A DNA stretch of 64,000 bases, from contig JAFUVQ010000013.1 in the NCBI GenBank assembly GCA_017477505.1, positions 62,001-126,000 on the forward strand, written 5' to 3'. Within the stretch, counting starts at the first letter, position 1. Every line of letters starts with the position of its first letter. Below, in pieces: positions 51,444 to 61,571 of the stretch. The notes under the pieces were generated by a model that was given only the letters and a program-made list of their open reading frames with translations, was not told where the DNA came from and searched no databases. A program made the position numbers and the translations under genes. This DNA comes from Eubacterium sp. GTDB taxonomy: Bacteria; Bacillota; Clostridia; Lachnospirales; Lachnospiraceae.

Positions 51444-53257
51444 TATTCATCACCTCCGTCCCATCCGTCTTTTTCCCTTAATGCATAAGGGACAGGCTGT
51501 GAATCAAAGTCACCGCCGTCCTTGGTCTGTGACTCGTAAACTTCCTTATAAATATCATTTGTCTTAAGAAGTTCTTCGTGTGTTCCTATGGCATCTATCC
51601 TGCCCTTATCCATAACGATTATTCTGTCCATATCCTGAACTGAGGATACTCTCTGGGCTATGATGATCTTGGTCATGTCAGGCATGAATTCCCTCATACT
51701 CTTACGTATAATGGCATCCGTAGCCGTATCCACTGCACTTGTGCTGTCATCCAGTATAAGAACCTTTGGTTTCTTGAGAAGCGCTCTTGCTATACAGAGT
51801 CTCTGCTTCTGTCCACCGGAAAGATTGGTTCCGCCCTGCTCTACGCGGCTGTCATAACCATCCGGAAAGCTTTCCACGAATTCATCGGCGCAGGCGATGC
51901 GGCAGGCTTCCCTGCACTCCTCCGGAGTGGCATCCTTCTTGCCCCAGCGGAGATTCTCAATTATGGTTCCGGAAAACAATACATTTTTCTGAAGAACAAC
52001 AGCAACCGAATCACGAAGTACTGTCAGATCATATTTTCTAACATCTATACCACCTACGGAAACACTTCCGGAATTTACGTCATAAAGCCTGCTTATCAGG
52101 TTTACGAGACTGGATTTACTGCTTCCGGTACCTCCTATGATTCCGATAGACTCCCCGGACCTGATAGAAAGATTAATGTCCGCAAGCACCGGACTTTCCG
52201 AATTCTCATTGTATCTGAATATGGCATCTTTAAATTCTATGCTTCCATCCTTAACTTCCATTACAGGATTTTCAGGATTGCTGATGTCCGTCTCTTCATT
52301 TAAGACCTCAACTATACGTTTTGCGGAGGCTGAACTCATGGTAACCATGACGAAGATCATCGCAAGCATCATCATACTCATCAGAATCTGCATGCAGTAA
52401 GCTAAAAGCTGTGAAAGGTTACCTATACTGAAGCCGTCCGGAAGACCGATCTGGGCAACTATCATCTTTGCGCCGAACCAGCTTATCAGCATCATGGATG
52501 TATAAATTGCAATCATCATTGCCGGCATATTCGTAACAACTATGGTTTCTGCCTTTACGAAAATATCATATATGGCCCGGCTTGCTTTCGTGAATTTTAT
52601 GTTCTCGTGCTCTTCCCTTACAAAGCCCTTGACTACTCTGATGGCAGTTACATTTTCCTGAACACTCTCATTTAACTTATCATACTTTGGAAATGCTTCC
52701 ATGAAGAGAGCCATGGCATTTTTTGTAATAAACAGAAATACAAGAAGCAGAAATACAAATGCCAGAAGATAAACACTGGAAAGCTTAGCCGATATACTTA
52801 TAGCCATAATGGTGGCAACGATAAGGCTCGAAGGTGCCCTCATGCATATACGGAGTATCATCTGATATGCATTCTGAACATTCGAAACATCGGTGGTCAT
52901 TCTGGTTACAAGACTGGCTGTGGAGAATCTGTCTATGTTGGAAAATGAAAATGTCTGGATATTCCTGTACATAGCTTTCCTGAGATTCTTCGCGAAGCCC
53001 GTGGATGCGCTTGCACCGTATTTACCGCCCATGATACCTGACCAGAGGCCGCCCGCTGCAAGAATCAGCATGATACCACCATACATAAACACGGTGGAAA
53101 GCACCGGTTCTCTGTCCTTCACCGAAAGCTCATTTATGATAAGCCCCATAAAATACGGGATAAGCGTTTCGAAAATAACTTCACACAACATAAAAACAGG
53201 CGTGAGAAAAGAATCCCGTTTATATTCCCCAACCTGTTTCCAAAGAGTTTTTAACAT
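51443..53257 (-). CDS. ABC exporter, degenerate-site half
   Basis: A 604-residue half-transporter with six membrane helices. Its ATPase has Walker A GGTGSSKSSLVN, signature LSGGQKQRLCIARAL and Walker B VLILDDSTSAVD. The catalytic Glu after Walker B is Asp here, the mark of the degenerate nucleotide site in asymmetric heterodimeric exporters. It pairs with the gene directly downstream. The start MLKTLWKQVG is chosen for AGAGG upstream. A terminator hairpin precedes it, so the pair has its own promoter. Confidence 0.92.
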   Translation of the reverse strand: MLKTLWKQVGEYKRDSFLTPVFMLCEVIFETLIPYFMGLIINELSVKDREPVLSTVFMYGGIMLILAAGGLWSGIMGGKYGASASTGFAKNLRKAMYRNIQTFSFSNIDRFSTASLVTRMTTDVSNVQNAYQMILRICMRAPSSLIVATIMAISISAKLSSVYLLAFVFLLLVFLFITKNAMALFMEAFPKYDKLNESVQENVTAIRVVKGFVREEHENIKFTKASRAIYDIFVKAETIVVTNMPAMMIAIYTSMMLISWFGAKMIVAQIGLPDGFSIGNLSQLLAYCMQILMSMMMLAMIFVMVTMSSASAKRIVEVLNEETDISNPENPVMEVKDGSIEFKDAIFRYNENSESPVLADINLSIRSGESIGIIGGTGSSKSSLVNLISRLYDVNSGSVSVGGIDVRKYDLTVLRDSVAVVLQKNVLFSGTIIENLRWGKKDATPEECREACRIACADEFVESFPDGYDSRVEQGGTNLSGGQKQRLCIARALLKKPKVLILDDSTSAVDTATDAIIRKSMREFMPDMTKIIIAQRVSSVQDMDRIIVMDKGRIDAIGTHEELLKTNDIYKEVYESQTKDGGDFDSQPVPYALREKDGWDGGDE

Positions 53258-53293
53258 ATTACTACCTCTAAAAAAGTGGTATAAAAACAAAGA

Positions 53294-53330
53294 TACTACA
53301 GCGCTATTATAAATTATTTGCGCTGTAGTA
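53294..53330 (-). terminator. Terminator after the coiled-coil protein gene
   Basis: The 11-bp stem TACTACAGCGC (53294-53304) with GCGCTGTAGTA (53320-53330) is followed on the minus strand by TCTTTGTTTTTAT. Confidence 0.85.
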
Positions 53331-53348
53331 TCAACATTCGTTTTATCT

Positions 53349-53372
53349 GGGACACCGGGGCAGTCCCCGGTT
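53349..53372. repeat. GGACA-type hairpin repeat
   Basis: GGGACACCGGGGCAGTCCCC contains the stem CCGGGG-CAGT-CCCCGG. It stands directly after a gene stop, like its relatives at 12827 and 20071. Confidence 0.6.
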
Positions 53373-53380
53373 TCTCACTT

Positions 53381-55651
53381 TTACTTCTCTGTTTCTATTG
53401 CTCCTGTTCTGATGATGAATTTTACTGTTCCTGTCATATCATCTGACTTTCCTGCGAAGGTCTGATAATTACGTCCTGCCTCACTGACCTTATCTATATT
53501 TGCTGCGATATCCTTGATATCCCTGCCTGACTTGTTCAGTTTAGCAGTAATTGTATCGGTTGCGCTGCAGAGCTTGTCCGCACCATCCCTGAGTGCTCCG
53601 CTGTTGGCGTCGAGGGTTGCTGCTCCGTCACGAAGCTTTCCTGCCCCGTCACTGAGAGCTGCTGCTCCGTCAGAAAGCTGAGCCGCACCTGCTGCTATGG
53701 CATCACTGCCTTCGCGAAGCTCTGTGGTCTTTCCGCTTACCATTGCAAGATTATCTGCAAGTGTTGAAAGATTTGTATTATATGTCTTTACGCCATTTGC
53801 AAGGTCTGCTGTCTTTGTATCCAGGAGTGCCATATTCTGTTGAAGTGCATCGATCTTCGGCTGATACTCTGCCTTGGCTGCCTCAACACGTGTCTTAACT
53901 TCGTTCATGGTTGCAGTCTTTCCTACTTCAGCACCTGCAGTACCATATGCCTGACATAACTTTGAAATTCCATTATTGAGATATGCCGAAACAGAATCAG
54001 CATTTCCTTCACCGCCCATATTGTACCTGATAGTTGTAAGGACTGTACCGTATGCCTGACCGTAACCTGTTCCGTATCCGGTGCCGTAACCTGTTCCGTA
54101 TGCAGCTGCAATAGCCTGGGTTATGCTTCCTATAGCTGCCTGCTGTGCAGGATCCTCAGGGTTAAATGCATCGCCATACATTCCTGCCACCAGCTGTACT
54201 GCGGTTTCCTGTGCGGTAACTGCATAATTCTGTCCGGCTGCTCCGCCTGCTGCCTGTCCCTTTGATGCTGCATCCTGCTGTATAGCTTCCGCATCTGTAT
54301 TGAGACCTGCCATTAGCTTTGCCCCGATTACATCGCTGCTTATTCCTGCTCCGTTTGCGGCAGCAATGGCTGCTCCTCTTTCACTTATCTGCTGGGATAT
54401 AGCTGCCTGCTCCTCAGGTGAAAGCTCTCTGTCTTCTACTGTAAGTCCGTCAAGTGAAAGCTTCTGTACTTCTGTGTTCAGTGCTGTAACTCCCTGTGAC
54501 AGCATCTGGGCACCGATAACAAGCTGAGTATTTCCTACTGTTCTGAGGGTATCTGCACCTGTACTCATTTTCTGAAGTCCTGTTTCTAATGCTTTTGTCC
54601 CTTCAGCAGCTTTGACCGCACCATCTTTAAGACTCTCTGTGCCTTGTCCGAGTTTGGCCGCTCCGTCCGCGAGATCCTTCGACCCTTCGCTGACTTTTGT
54701 AACTCCGTCTGTGTACTGTGTGATACCATCTCTGAGGGCCTCCATTCCGGCATCGTAATCGCCTGCCATATCATCTATATAATCCGCTACTTCATCTACA
54801 TCAGCATCAGCGGAGATTCTGTTCATCTCTTTGCAGCTTGCCACAGTCATGGTCATTCCGAGCTCAAAATCCGATGTGAGCGCATTTACCTCGAAATGAT
54901 CCGGAACCTCAAGGTCAAGATCTGTATCCTTAAGTCCGAGTGCATCCTTAAGACCCGGCATACCCATGCCTATAACTATATATCTGTTTCCGTCAGATAT
55001 TACATCACCGTGGGAAACGGTAACCGACGAGAAATTCTCTTCATCAAGCATCATTCCCGTTATCATAAGGAATGGAACGTATGAATCATTCTTTGTAATA
55101 TTCTCGTAATCGACTTTGATGGTAACCCGTCCGCTCTTACCGGCCAGATCCTCCGGCGCAATATCCTTTCCGTCAAGCATATAGCTTATATTCACACCTA
55201 CAGGAACCTCCTTGTCGGTATTTCCTCTGTAGTAGATCTCGTCGCCGTCCGCCTGCCATGTGAGCTTATCTCCCGATGTGCTGAAGGTTTCATCGCCCTT
55301 TACATTTTCAATATCCTTAAGAGTTGATTCATCCTTTATCTCAGCGTTCTTATCAGGATTCTTAAGCCAGTCGCTTACTATAACGCTGTCCTTATTACCA
55401 CTGGCATCCGTAATAACGTAAACAGTTTCTTCTTTGTCTGCATTTATGGAATCATTTGTCTTAATGCTTCCTTCAAGCATTTCCGTAAGCTTATCTGCAT
55501 CGCCTTTCGATGCGAGTATAGCTGCCTTAGGAGCCTCTGCAGTTACCGTTTGAGCAGGAGCGATTCCACCCGAAAGCAGTCCCGCTGTTATACCTAAACT
55601 AAGAACTCCTGCCGTAGCAGTAAGAAAATGTTTATTCTCTAATATCTTCAT
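53381..55651 (-). CDS. Exported coiled-coil protein partnered with MMPL transporter (YhgE-like)
   Basis: The 756-residue protein opens with a signal/anchor helix (FLTATAGVLSLGITAGLLSGG). A beta-rich domain follows to about residue 270. Long helical repeats come next with the L-x2-G pattern known from YhgE/Pip-type proteins (VSEGSKDLADGAAKLGQGTE; DGAAALSDGAGKLRDGAATL). A stretch near residue 520 repeats G-T-G-Y (AYGTGYGTGYGTGYGQ). Unlike full YhgE it has no C-terminal membrane helices. It is encoded 94 bases downstream of an MMPL transporter, a frequent pairing in Firmicutes. It may act as the extracytoplasmic partner; the cargo is unknown. Confidence 0.75.
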   Translation of the reverse strand: MKILENKHFLTATAGVLSLGITAGLLSGGIAPAQTVTAEAPKAAILASKGDADKLTEMLEGSIKTNDSINADKEETVYVITDASGNKDSVIVSDWLKNPDKNAEIKDESTLKDIENVKGDETFSTSGDKLTWQADGDEIYYRGNTDKEVPVGVNISYMLDGKDIAPEDLAGKSGRVTIKVDYENITKNDSYVPFLMITGMMLDEENFSSVTVSHGDVISDGNRYIVIGMGMPGLKDALGLKDTDLDLEVPDHFEVNALTSDFELGMTMTVASCKEMNRISADADVDEVADYIDDMAGDYDAGMEALRDGITQYTDGVTKVSEGSKDLADGAAKLGQGTESLKDGAVKAAEGTKALETGLQKMSTGADTLRTVGNTQLVIGAQMLSQGVTALNTEVQKLSLDGLTVEDRELSPEEQAAISQQISERGAAIAAANGAGISSDVIGAKLMAGLNTDAEAIQQDAASKGQAAGGAAGQNYAVTAQETAVQLVAGMYGDAFNPEDPAQQAAIGSITQAIAAAYGTGYGTGYGTGYGQAYGTVLTTIRYNMGGEGNADSVSAYLNNGISKLCQAYGTAGAEVGKTATMNEVKTRVEAAKAEYQPKIDALQQNMALLDTKTADLANGVKTYNTNLSTLADNLAMVSGKTTELREGSDAIAAGAAQLSDGAAALSDGAGKLRDGAATLDANSGALRDGADKLCSATDTITAKLNKSGRDIKDIAANIDKVSEAGRNYQTFAGKSDDMTGTVKFIIRTGAIETEK

Positions 55652-55745
55652 ATATATCGTCCTTTCTATGTAATTATTACAATCAATACCCGTCTGTCTC
55701 TAGTCATCCTATGTTATAACGGACATATCTTCTACTTTGCTATCC

Positions 55746-57860
55746 TCAGGCAAGATGACCATTACCAACAATATGCTTATGTTCCTTCATAGCCTTTCTT
55801 ACTTCGCCAAAGCCGGCTGTAGAATATATAATGACCTTATCAAAGAGCATCAGGAATGCCGGTACTACAAGTATTACAGTAAACATACTGATGATCGCAC
55901 CTCTCGCCATAAGTGTGCAGAGTGAGCTGATCATATCGATCTTTGAATAAAGCCCTACACCGAATGTTGCAGCGAAAAATGTAAAGCCACTGACTACGAT
56001 TGAAGTTATTGATTTCTGAAGGGCTATCCTTACAGATTCCTTCCTGTCACATCCGCTGAGACGTTTATCTTTATAATTATTCGTAAGAAGTATCGCATAA
56101 TCCACGGTCGAACCCAGCTGAATGGTTCCTATTACTATAGAAGCAACAAACGGAAGCACCGTGCCTGTATAATGCGGAATTCCCAGATTGATGAATATAG
56201 CAAACTCGATAGCTGATACCAGGAGAACCGGGATACTTACTGATTTAAATACCAGCGCTATGATGATGGCTATAACCGCTATGGAGATAATACTTACATT
56301 TCTGAAATCAACCGCTGTGGTATCGATGAGGTCCTTGGTACAAGGTGCTTCACCCACAAGCATTGCCGTCGGGTCAACTTCTTTGATCATCCTGTCGATG
56401 ACTTCGCACTGATGATTAACTTCATCGGATGCTACTTTGTATTCGGACATCACCATCAGAAGCTGATGATCGTCACTTTCCACCACATCCCTTATCTCAT
56501 CAGGGATAAATTCCATAGGAACCGATGCTCCTACCAGGGTGTCAAGCCCTATGACCTTCTTGACTCCGTCCACGGTTTTCAGTTCGTCTGCCAGGTGACT
56601 GACGGTCTTTCTGTCTATATTCTTATCAAGAAGAATGATGTGTGTTGAGTTCATCTCAAACTTATCATTCAGTTCATTATTTGCTGTTATGCTCGGAAGA
56701 CTCTCCGGAAGTGACGAATCAAGGTTGTAGTAAACCTTTGTATGTCTGTATCCGTAATATGCAGGTCCGAGTATCAGAAGAAATACGATCAGGAAAATCC
56801 AGAACTTATCTACTATAAAGTCGCTTATTTTGTTAAATGAAGGAAGAAACGGTTTATGCGAAGTCTTTGTAATCGCCTTGTCAAATATCAGTATCATTGA
56901 TGGAAGTACTGTTACGCAGCAGACAACTCCGATGATAACACCCTTTGCCATTACGATTCCAAGGTCAAGTCCAAGGGTAAAGCTCATAAAGCAGAGTGCT
57001 ATGAAACCTGCAACTGTTGTGATCGAGCTTCCTATCACTGATGAAAATGTACTGTTAATGGCTGCCGCCATAGCCTCCTGCTTTTCAAGTCCCTTACGCT
57101 TTTCGTGACAGTAGCTGTGCCACAGGAATATTGAATAATCCATGGTAACCGCCATCTGAAGTACCGCCGCAAGCGCAAGTGTTATATATGAAATCTCTCC
57201 TCTTATCTGATTGGAACCGAGGTTATAGATTATTGCCATTCCTATACTGAGCATGAAGAATATCGGAATAAGGAATGAATCCATGGAAAGTGTGAGGATT
57301 ATGATTGAAAGTACTACCGCGATTCCTACATATACCGGAATCTCTCCGTCCGACAGATTCTTGGTATCAAGAACCACCGCCGTCATACCTGAGAGAAAGC
57401 ACTGCTCGCCGCCTATCTTCCTTATCTCGGTAACCGCTTCCATAGTCTCATCCGCCGATATTGTCGAATCATAGATAATCGCCATCATTGTGGCATCACC
57501 GTTTCTGAAAACTTCTCTGTATTTATCAGGAAGCAGCTCTTCAGGAATGCTTATATCAGCAATACTGTCATACCAGAGAACTGTCTTAACATGGTCGACG
57601 CCTTCAATCTTTTGTTTCAGCGCCGCCACATCCTTATCTTCCATTCCTTCGGTGATGAAAAATGAAAATGCGCCGGTTCCGAACTCGTCTACCAGAATAT
57701 TCTGACCTTTCATGGTCTCAATATCCTTAGGAAGATAAGTCAGAACATCATAATTGACTCTGGTCTTGAAAAATCCTATGGCCGCCGGTACCAGAAGTAC
57801 CAAAGCCACGATCAGAATCGGTATACGGAACTTAACCACCGCTTTACCTAAACCTTTCAT
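55746..57860 (-). CDS. MMPL/RND-family transporter
   Basis: A 704-residue protein of the RND superfamily with about twelve membrane helices in two halves. Each half has an extracytoplasmic loop domain and the characteristic VTMDYSIFLWHSY and GSTVDYAILLTNNY motifs that line the proton path. MMPL proteins export lipids or hydrophobic compounds. The start MKGLGKAVVKF has AGAAGGG just upstream. The next gene downstream encodes its coiled-coil partner. The substrate cannot be deduced. Confidence 0.9.
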   Translation of the reverse strand: MKGLGKAVVKFRIPILIVALVLLVPAAIGFFKTRVNYDVLTYLPKDIETMKGQNILVDEFGTGAFSFFITEGMEDKDVAALKQKIEGVDHVKTVLWYDSIADISIPEELLPDKYREVFRNGDATMMAIIYDSTISADETMEAVTEIRKIGGEQCFLSGMTAVVLDTKNLSDGEIPVYVGIAVVLSIIILTLSMDSFLIPIFFMLSIGMAIIYNLGSNQIRGEISYITLALAAVLQMAVTMDYSIFLWHSYCHEKRKGLEKQEAMAAAINSTFSSVIGSSITTVAGFIALCFMSFTLGLDLGIVMAKGVIIGVVCCVTVLPSMILIFDKAITKTSHKPFLPSFNKISDFIVDKFWIFLIVFLLILGPAYYGYRHTKVYYNLDSSLPESLPSITANNELNDKFEMNSTHIILLDKNIDRKTVSHLADELKTVDGVKKVIGLDTLVGASVPMEFIPDEIRDVVESDDHQLLMVMSEYKVASDEVNHQCEVIDRMIKEVDPTAMLVGEAPCTKDLIDTTAVDFRNVSIISIAVIAIIIALVFKSVSIPVLLVSAIEFAIFINLGIPHYTGTVLPFVASIVIGTIQLGSTVDYAILLTNNYKDKRLSGCDRKESVRIALQKSITSIVVSGFTFFAATFGVGLYSKIDMISSLCTLMARGAIISMFTVILVVPAFLMLFDKVIIYSTAGFGEVRKAMKEHKHIVGNGHLA

Positions 57861-57912
57861 TTGATTCCCTTCTTTCTTTTTTATTTCTGTCATGGGGTAA
57901 ATTACAACAAAA

Positions 57913-57942
57913 AAAGGCCTATGTAATTATACAAGCGCCTTT
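57913..57942 (-). terminator. Terminator after amidotransferase gene
   Basis: AAAGGC (57913-57918) pairs with GCCTTT (57937-57942), with flanking A and T runs. On the minus strand it is followed by TTTTTTTG. Confidence 0.7.
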
Positions 57943-57977
57943 CTTTGTCGTATTTTTATACAATTATATGGTTTTGT

Positions 57978-58751
57978 CTAAAGCGAAGCATATCCCAGAT
58001 ACAACAGCTTCATCTGCTCTTCACTTGGAATATACGTGTAATCATGTTTCTCTCCGGTATATATCAGCAGACCGTCCTTATATACAAGGAGCCGGTTCTT
58101 CGGGACTCTGGTCCAGCCATGCGGCGTAAGGGGATGGGTGGAGAATATCACCGAGTCCTCTCTCTCACTCATATAAAGGCTTGCTTCTTCGTTCATATGA
58201 ACATAGAAGTAGTCTCCGTCATACAGCATCAGATTCAGCTTATTTCCGGGAGCAAGTCTTTTAATGATATGATCCACAAGCCGAAGCCTTTCATTTGCAT
58301 CAAATGAATTCTGTTCTCTGATGTAGTGTTTATTCATCTGATCGACAATGTAGAAAAGTATACGCTCACTGTCGGTATGTCCTTCCTGCTCGTACTGGTA
58401 TGCACTGAGAATAGGCGAATCGAAGATGGTTCCGTTATGCACCAGAACCCAGATTCTTCCTGCCTCATCCCTTTTTGAAAATGGATGTGTGTTGGCAAAG
58501 CTGACATCACCTATGGTAGCTTTTCTTATATGAGCCACACATCTGGCAGTCTCTATCCGTCCCGTAAGCCGGTTTTTAAGATACAGACTGTCCGCCGCCT
58601 TCACCGGCTCCTTCTCTATAGATACCGAATTATCATCAAAAAATGCCAGTCCCCAGCCGTTCCTGTGCTCCTGACTGTGGGCAAAAAAAGTTTTCAGAAG
58701 GTCATTTATCCTAACCCGCCTGTTCGCTGTAATTCCAAAAAGCTCGCACAT
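57978..58751 (-). CDS. Class II glutamine amidotransferase (YafJ/EgtC-like)
   Basis: A 257-residue Ntn-type amidotransferase. The start MCELFGITAN puts the catalytic Cys at position 2, exposed after Met removal. Other motifs are RNGWGLAFF, AHIRKATIG (Arg binding the substrate), THPFSKR and VHNGTI. GGAG precedes this start. It overlaps the 3' end of the glutamate-cysteine ligase-like gene by 41 bases, so the two work together. By analogy with EgtC it could hydrolyse a gamma-glutamyl amide, or it could transfer amide nitrogen to a partner; no purF- or gltB-like synthase domain is present. Confidence 0.85.
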   Translation of the reverse strand: MCELFGITANRRVRINDLLKTFFAHSQEHRNGWGLAFFDDNSVSIEKEPVKAADSLYLKNRLTGRIETARCVAHIRKATIGDVSFANTHPFSKRDEAGRIWVLVHNGTIFDSPILSAYQYEQEGHTDSERILFYIVDQMNKHYIREQNSFDANERLRLVDHIIKRLAPGNKLNLMLYDGDYFYVHMNEEASLYMSEREDSVIFSTHPLTPHGWTRVPKNRLLVYKDGLLIYTGEKHDYTYIPSEEQMKLLYLGYASL

Positions 58752-59961
58752 TTTCAAGGTACTCCTTATCCCTGTCCGAGAGAGCGTCTCCTGCCAGCTT
58801 AATCAGATATCCTGCCCATCCGGCAGCTGTCCATCCCTTATAAATGCTTGCATTGTAACCATCTCTTTCTATAGCTTCAACTGCAGCCTGGACTTCGGAA
58901 ATATCATTAATGAACGCCAGCTCCTTATCCAGTCTCCGCAGATTCTCTTCATCATATACAATTCCCTTTATAAGAGCTACATATCCCAGCGCCCTCTCTA
59001 TAGTTACACTGTCGGCAACTCTTACCTCTATATATTTCTTCACTCTGTAATGGAAAAATCCCATGGATATAAAATGCTCGATAAGCTTCTTCTTTCTTTC
59101 CTCATCTATATCATCTGTATAAATGATATGATTATTGATGAGATCCTCCGCACTCTGATGACCTACATTTACAGTTTCCCCATTGTCCGTAAGAAGTATG
59201 AGAGGAGTATGGAATATTACCTCCGCCATCCTGTCATAGCCAAAATCACTGTCTAAGGAAAATGGTACGAAGCCGGTCCTCTCCGGGTCAAGATCATCCC
59301 ATTCCTGTATTCTGAACAGATGAGACTTTCCCTCTTCCAGTTCAGTATTCGGATCAGTCTTATTCTCCATCATTATCATAAGTATAGGAGAAATCTTCTC
59401 GAGCACACGAAGCTTTCTCACCATATCGTCTTCTGACTTATAATCTATGGAAACCTGTGCGGAAGCTGAAGCACGCATCATATATTTTCCATACTTTCCG
59501 CTTCTCTTAAAGTATTCATCCATATACTTATATCTTTTCTTGGGTGAAAGAGGGATGTCATCAGGTGTTATTTCCCCTGTCTCCACCAGCGGAAGGTTGC
59601 CCTTTACTTCAAAATGATAGCCCTTTTTCTCAAATACAGGCTCCCAGAGTGCACGGAATTCATCATAAATGCTTCTTATGGTTTCGAGATCCGAATAAGG
59701 ATTTATACTTATCTCAAACTGACATGCCGGCTCAAGAGTTATGGAATACTCCCCTGTGTAATATCCGACCGGATAACCGTCCATATAAAAAATCTCGGCG
59801 CCGAGAGACCTTCCCACTTCATTTACAAGTCTTGAAATCTCATGAAACTCCATCTGCTTTCCTTCATCATTGATGATAAAATGCTCTATCTCAAGACCCA
59901 GATTCTGATCCTCTGATTCACCTGATCTTATATAATCTGCTATTTCTCTCTGAAAATTCAT
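58711..59961 (-). CDS. Glutamate-cysteine ligase family protein
   Basis: A 416-residue protein with the GCS2/EgtA-type pattern. It shows the N-terminal LGLEIEHFIIND (metal/ATP Glu residues), YTGEYSITLEPACQFEISINP, YMMRASASAQVSIDY and a C-terminal YIEVRVADSV. The family joins glutamate to cysteine to give gamma-glutamylcysteine, the precursor of glutathione or ergothioneine. No glutathione synthetase or ergothioneine genes lie nearby. The overlapping amidotransferase gene suggests a two-step gamma-glutamyl pathway like EgtA/EgtC. Confidence 0.85.
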   Translation of the reverse strand: MNFQREIADYIRSGESEDQNLGLEIEHFIINDEGKQMEFHEISRLVNEVGRSLGAEIFYMDGYPVGYYTGEYSITLEPACQFEISINPYSDLETIRSIYDEFRALWEPVFEKKGYHFEVKGNLPLVETGEITPDDIPLSPKKRYKYMDEYFKRSGKYGKYMMRASASAQVSIDYKSEDDMVRKLRVLEKISPILMIMMENKTDPNTELEEGKSHLFRIQEWDDLDPERTGFVPFSLDSDFGYDRMAEVIFHTPLILLTDNGETVNVGHQSAEDLINNHIIYTDDIDEERKKKLIEHFISMGFFHYRVKKYIEVRVADSVTIERALGYVALIKGIVYDEENLRRLDKELAFINDISEVQAAVEAIERDGYNASIYKGWTAAGWAGYLIKLAGDALSDRDKEYLENVRAFWNYSEQAG

Positions 59962-60110
59962 ATATTTATCCTTTCCCTATTGTGAATACAGCATGCAACA
60001 TGTGCCGTTCCAAAGCATACATTTTGCTCCGCCTCATTTACGGTTAAATGACAGTGTATTGTATTTTATACTCTATTCGCCTACCGTGTCAATAGGTTAT
60101 AACGGCATAT

Positions 60111-60869
60111 TTATCCTGCTTTTACATACCTGAATGTATCAAGGAATCTTCTTACTCTTTCATTTTTCGGGTGTACAAATATTTCTTCCGGTGTCCCGCT
60201 TTCTACAATCTCTCCTTTTTCCATGAAGACTACTCTGTCTGCCACTGCTCTGGCAAATGACATCTCATGGGTCACTATCACCATAGTTTTTCCGGTTTTG
60301 GCAAGGTCCAGAATTACATTCAAAACCTCTCTTACCATTTCGGGATCAAGTGCCGCCGTTACTTCGTCAAAGAGCAGAACTTCGGGATGCATGGCAAGTG
60401 CCCTTACTATCGCTGCTCTCTGCCTCTGTCCCCCTGAAAGTTCCCTCGGAAATGCCTTCAGCTTATCTGAAAGTCCCACCTTTCCAAGCAATTCCTCTGC
60501 TTCCTTCTCTACTTCCTTTCTGTCCCTTTTCTGTACGATGACCGGCGCCAGTACTACATTCTGAAGTATATTCTTGTGAGGAAAAAGCTCATAACTCTGA
60601 AATACCATGCCTACCTTCTGCCTTATCAGAGTGATATCCTTTGTCATTTTCCCTTCATCATTCACAACAATATCACTGAATTCAATACTTCCGTGCTGTA
60701 TATCCTCCAGTCCGTTGATGGTTCTGAGAAGAGTGCTTTTTCCACAGCCCGATGGTCCGATGATGACCACAACCTCACCTTCTTTAACAGAAAGACTGAG
60801 ATCACGGATTGCCTCCGTATCTCCGTATGATTTAGATATATGATTCAGTTTCAGAATTTCCTTTGACAT
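60111..60869 (-). CDS. Polar amino-acid ABC transporter ATP-binding protein
   Basis: A 252-residue ATPase of the GlnQ/HisP type: Walker [14 protein letters not shown] loop [12 protein letters not shown], signature [15 protein letters not shown], Walker [15 protein letters not shown] and switch His in VIVTHEM. VTAALD replaces the usual PTSALD but the catalytic Glu is kept. It serves the two permeases encoded just upstream. The operon has no substrate-binding protein of its own in view. Confidence 0.93.
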   Translation of the reverse strand: MSKEILKLNHISKSYGDTEAIRDLSLSVKEGEVVVIIGPSGCGKSTLLRTINGLEDIQHGSIEFSDIVVNDEGKMTKDITLIRQKVGMVFQSYELFPHKNILQNVVLAPVIVQKRDRKEVEKEAEELLGKVGLSDKLKAFPRELSGGQRQRAAIVRALAMHPEVLLFDEVTAALDPEMVREVLNVILDLAKTGKTMVIVTHEMSFARAVADRVVFMEKGEIVESGTPEEIFVHPKNERVRRFLDTFRYVKAG

Positions 60870-60887
60870 TTATACTCTAACCTCTTT

Positions 60888-61571
60888 TTATGCTGCCTCG
60901 TTCCACCTTGCTTCAAGCCTTTTGGAAGCCAGGGAGACAGGCCAGCATATAATAAAATATAAAAGGAATATAATAAGATATATTCCAAATGCTCCGTTGG
61001 GTGAACTCATCCGGTTTGCTTCGATTATCTGCTGTCCGACCTTTGATACCTCTACCACTCCTATCATCATGACCAGACTGGTTGTCTTTATCATCCTGGT
61101 GATCAGGTTGATAGATAAAGGAATAAGCCTTCTTACGGCCTGAGGTATTGTAATATGGAAAAGTATCTGCCCATCATTCATTCCCAAAGCCGCTGCACCT
61201 TCCCTCTGCGCCTTTGGAATACTCAGTATGGCTCCTCTTACTATGTCTGACATTTCCGCGGTACCCCAGAAGCTGAATACTATGATTGCAGCAAGCTCCG
61301 CATCTACATTTATCCCCAAAACCCTTGTTGTTCCAAAGAAAACTATAAAAAGCAGTACCATCTGCGGCATAATCCTTACTGTTTCGAGATATACTCTGTA
61401 CAGTTTGGAGGGGATGCCCTTTTTCCCTGCTACAAGAGCTCCGATCAGCAGTCCCAGGGCAAGGCTTATCAAAACCGCTATAAGACTTATTCTGAGTGAT
61501 ACCCAGAGTCCTTCCAGAAGCCTCAAAGAATTCTTTCCTTTAAAAAGTGTCTCAATTCCCAGAAGCTGCAT
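60888..61571 (-). CDS. Polar amino-acid ABC transporter permease
   Basis: A 227-residue HisM/GlnP-type permease with five membrane helices, the N-terminal LRLLEGLWVSLRISLIAV and an EAA-like loop region (GAAALGMNDGQILFHITIPQAVRR) that docks on the ATPase. The start MQLLGIETLF has GGAGG upstream and overlaps the preceding permease gene by 20 bases. Together with its paralogue it forms a heterodimeric channel. Confidence 0.9.
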   Translation of the reverse strand: MQLLGIETLFKGKNSLRLLEGLWVSLRISLIAVLISLALGLLIGALVAGKKGIPSKLYRVYLETVRIMPQMVLLFIVFFGTTRVLGINVDAELAAIIVFSFWGTAEMSDIVRGAILSIPKAQREGAAALGMNDGQILFHITIPQAVRRLIPLSINLITRMIKTTSLVMMIGVVEVSKVGQQIIEANRMSSPNGAFGIYLIIFLLYFIICWPVSLASKRLEARWNEAA

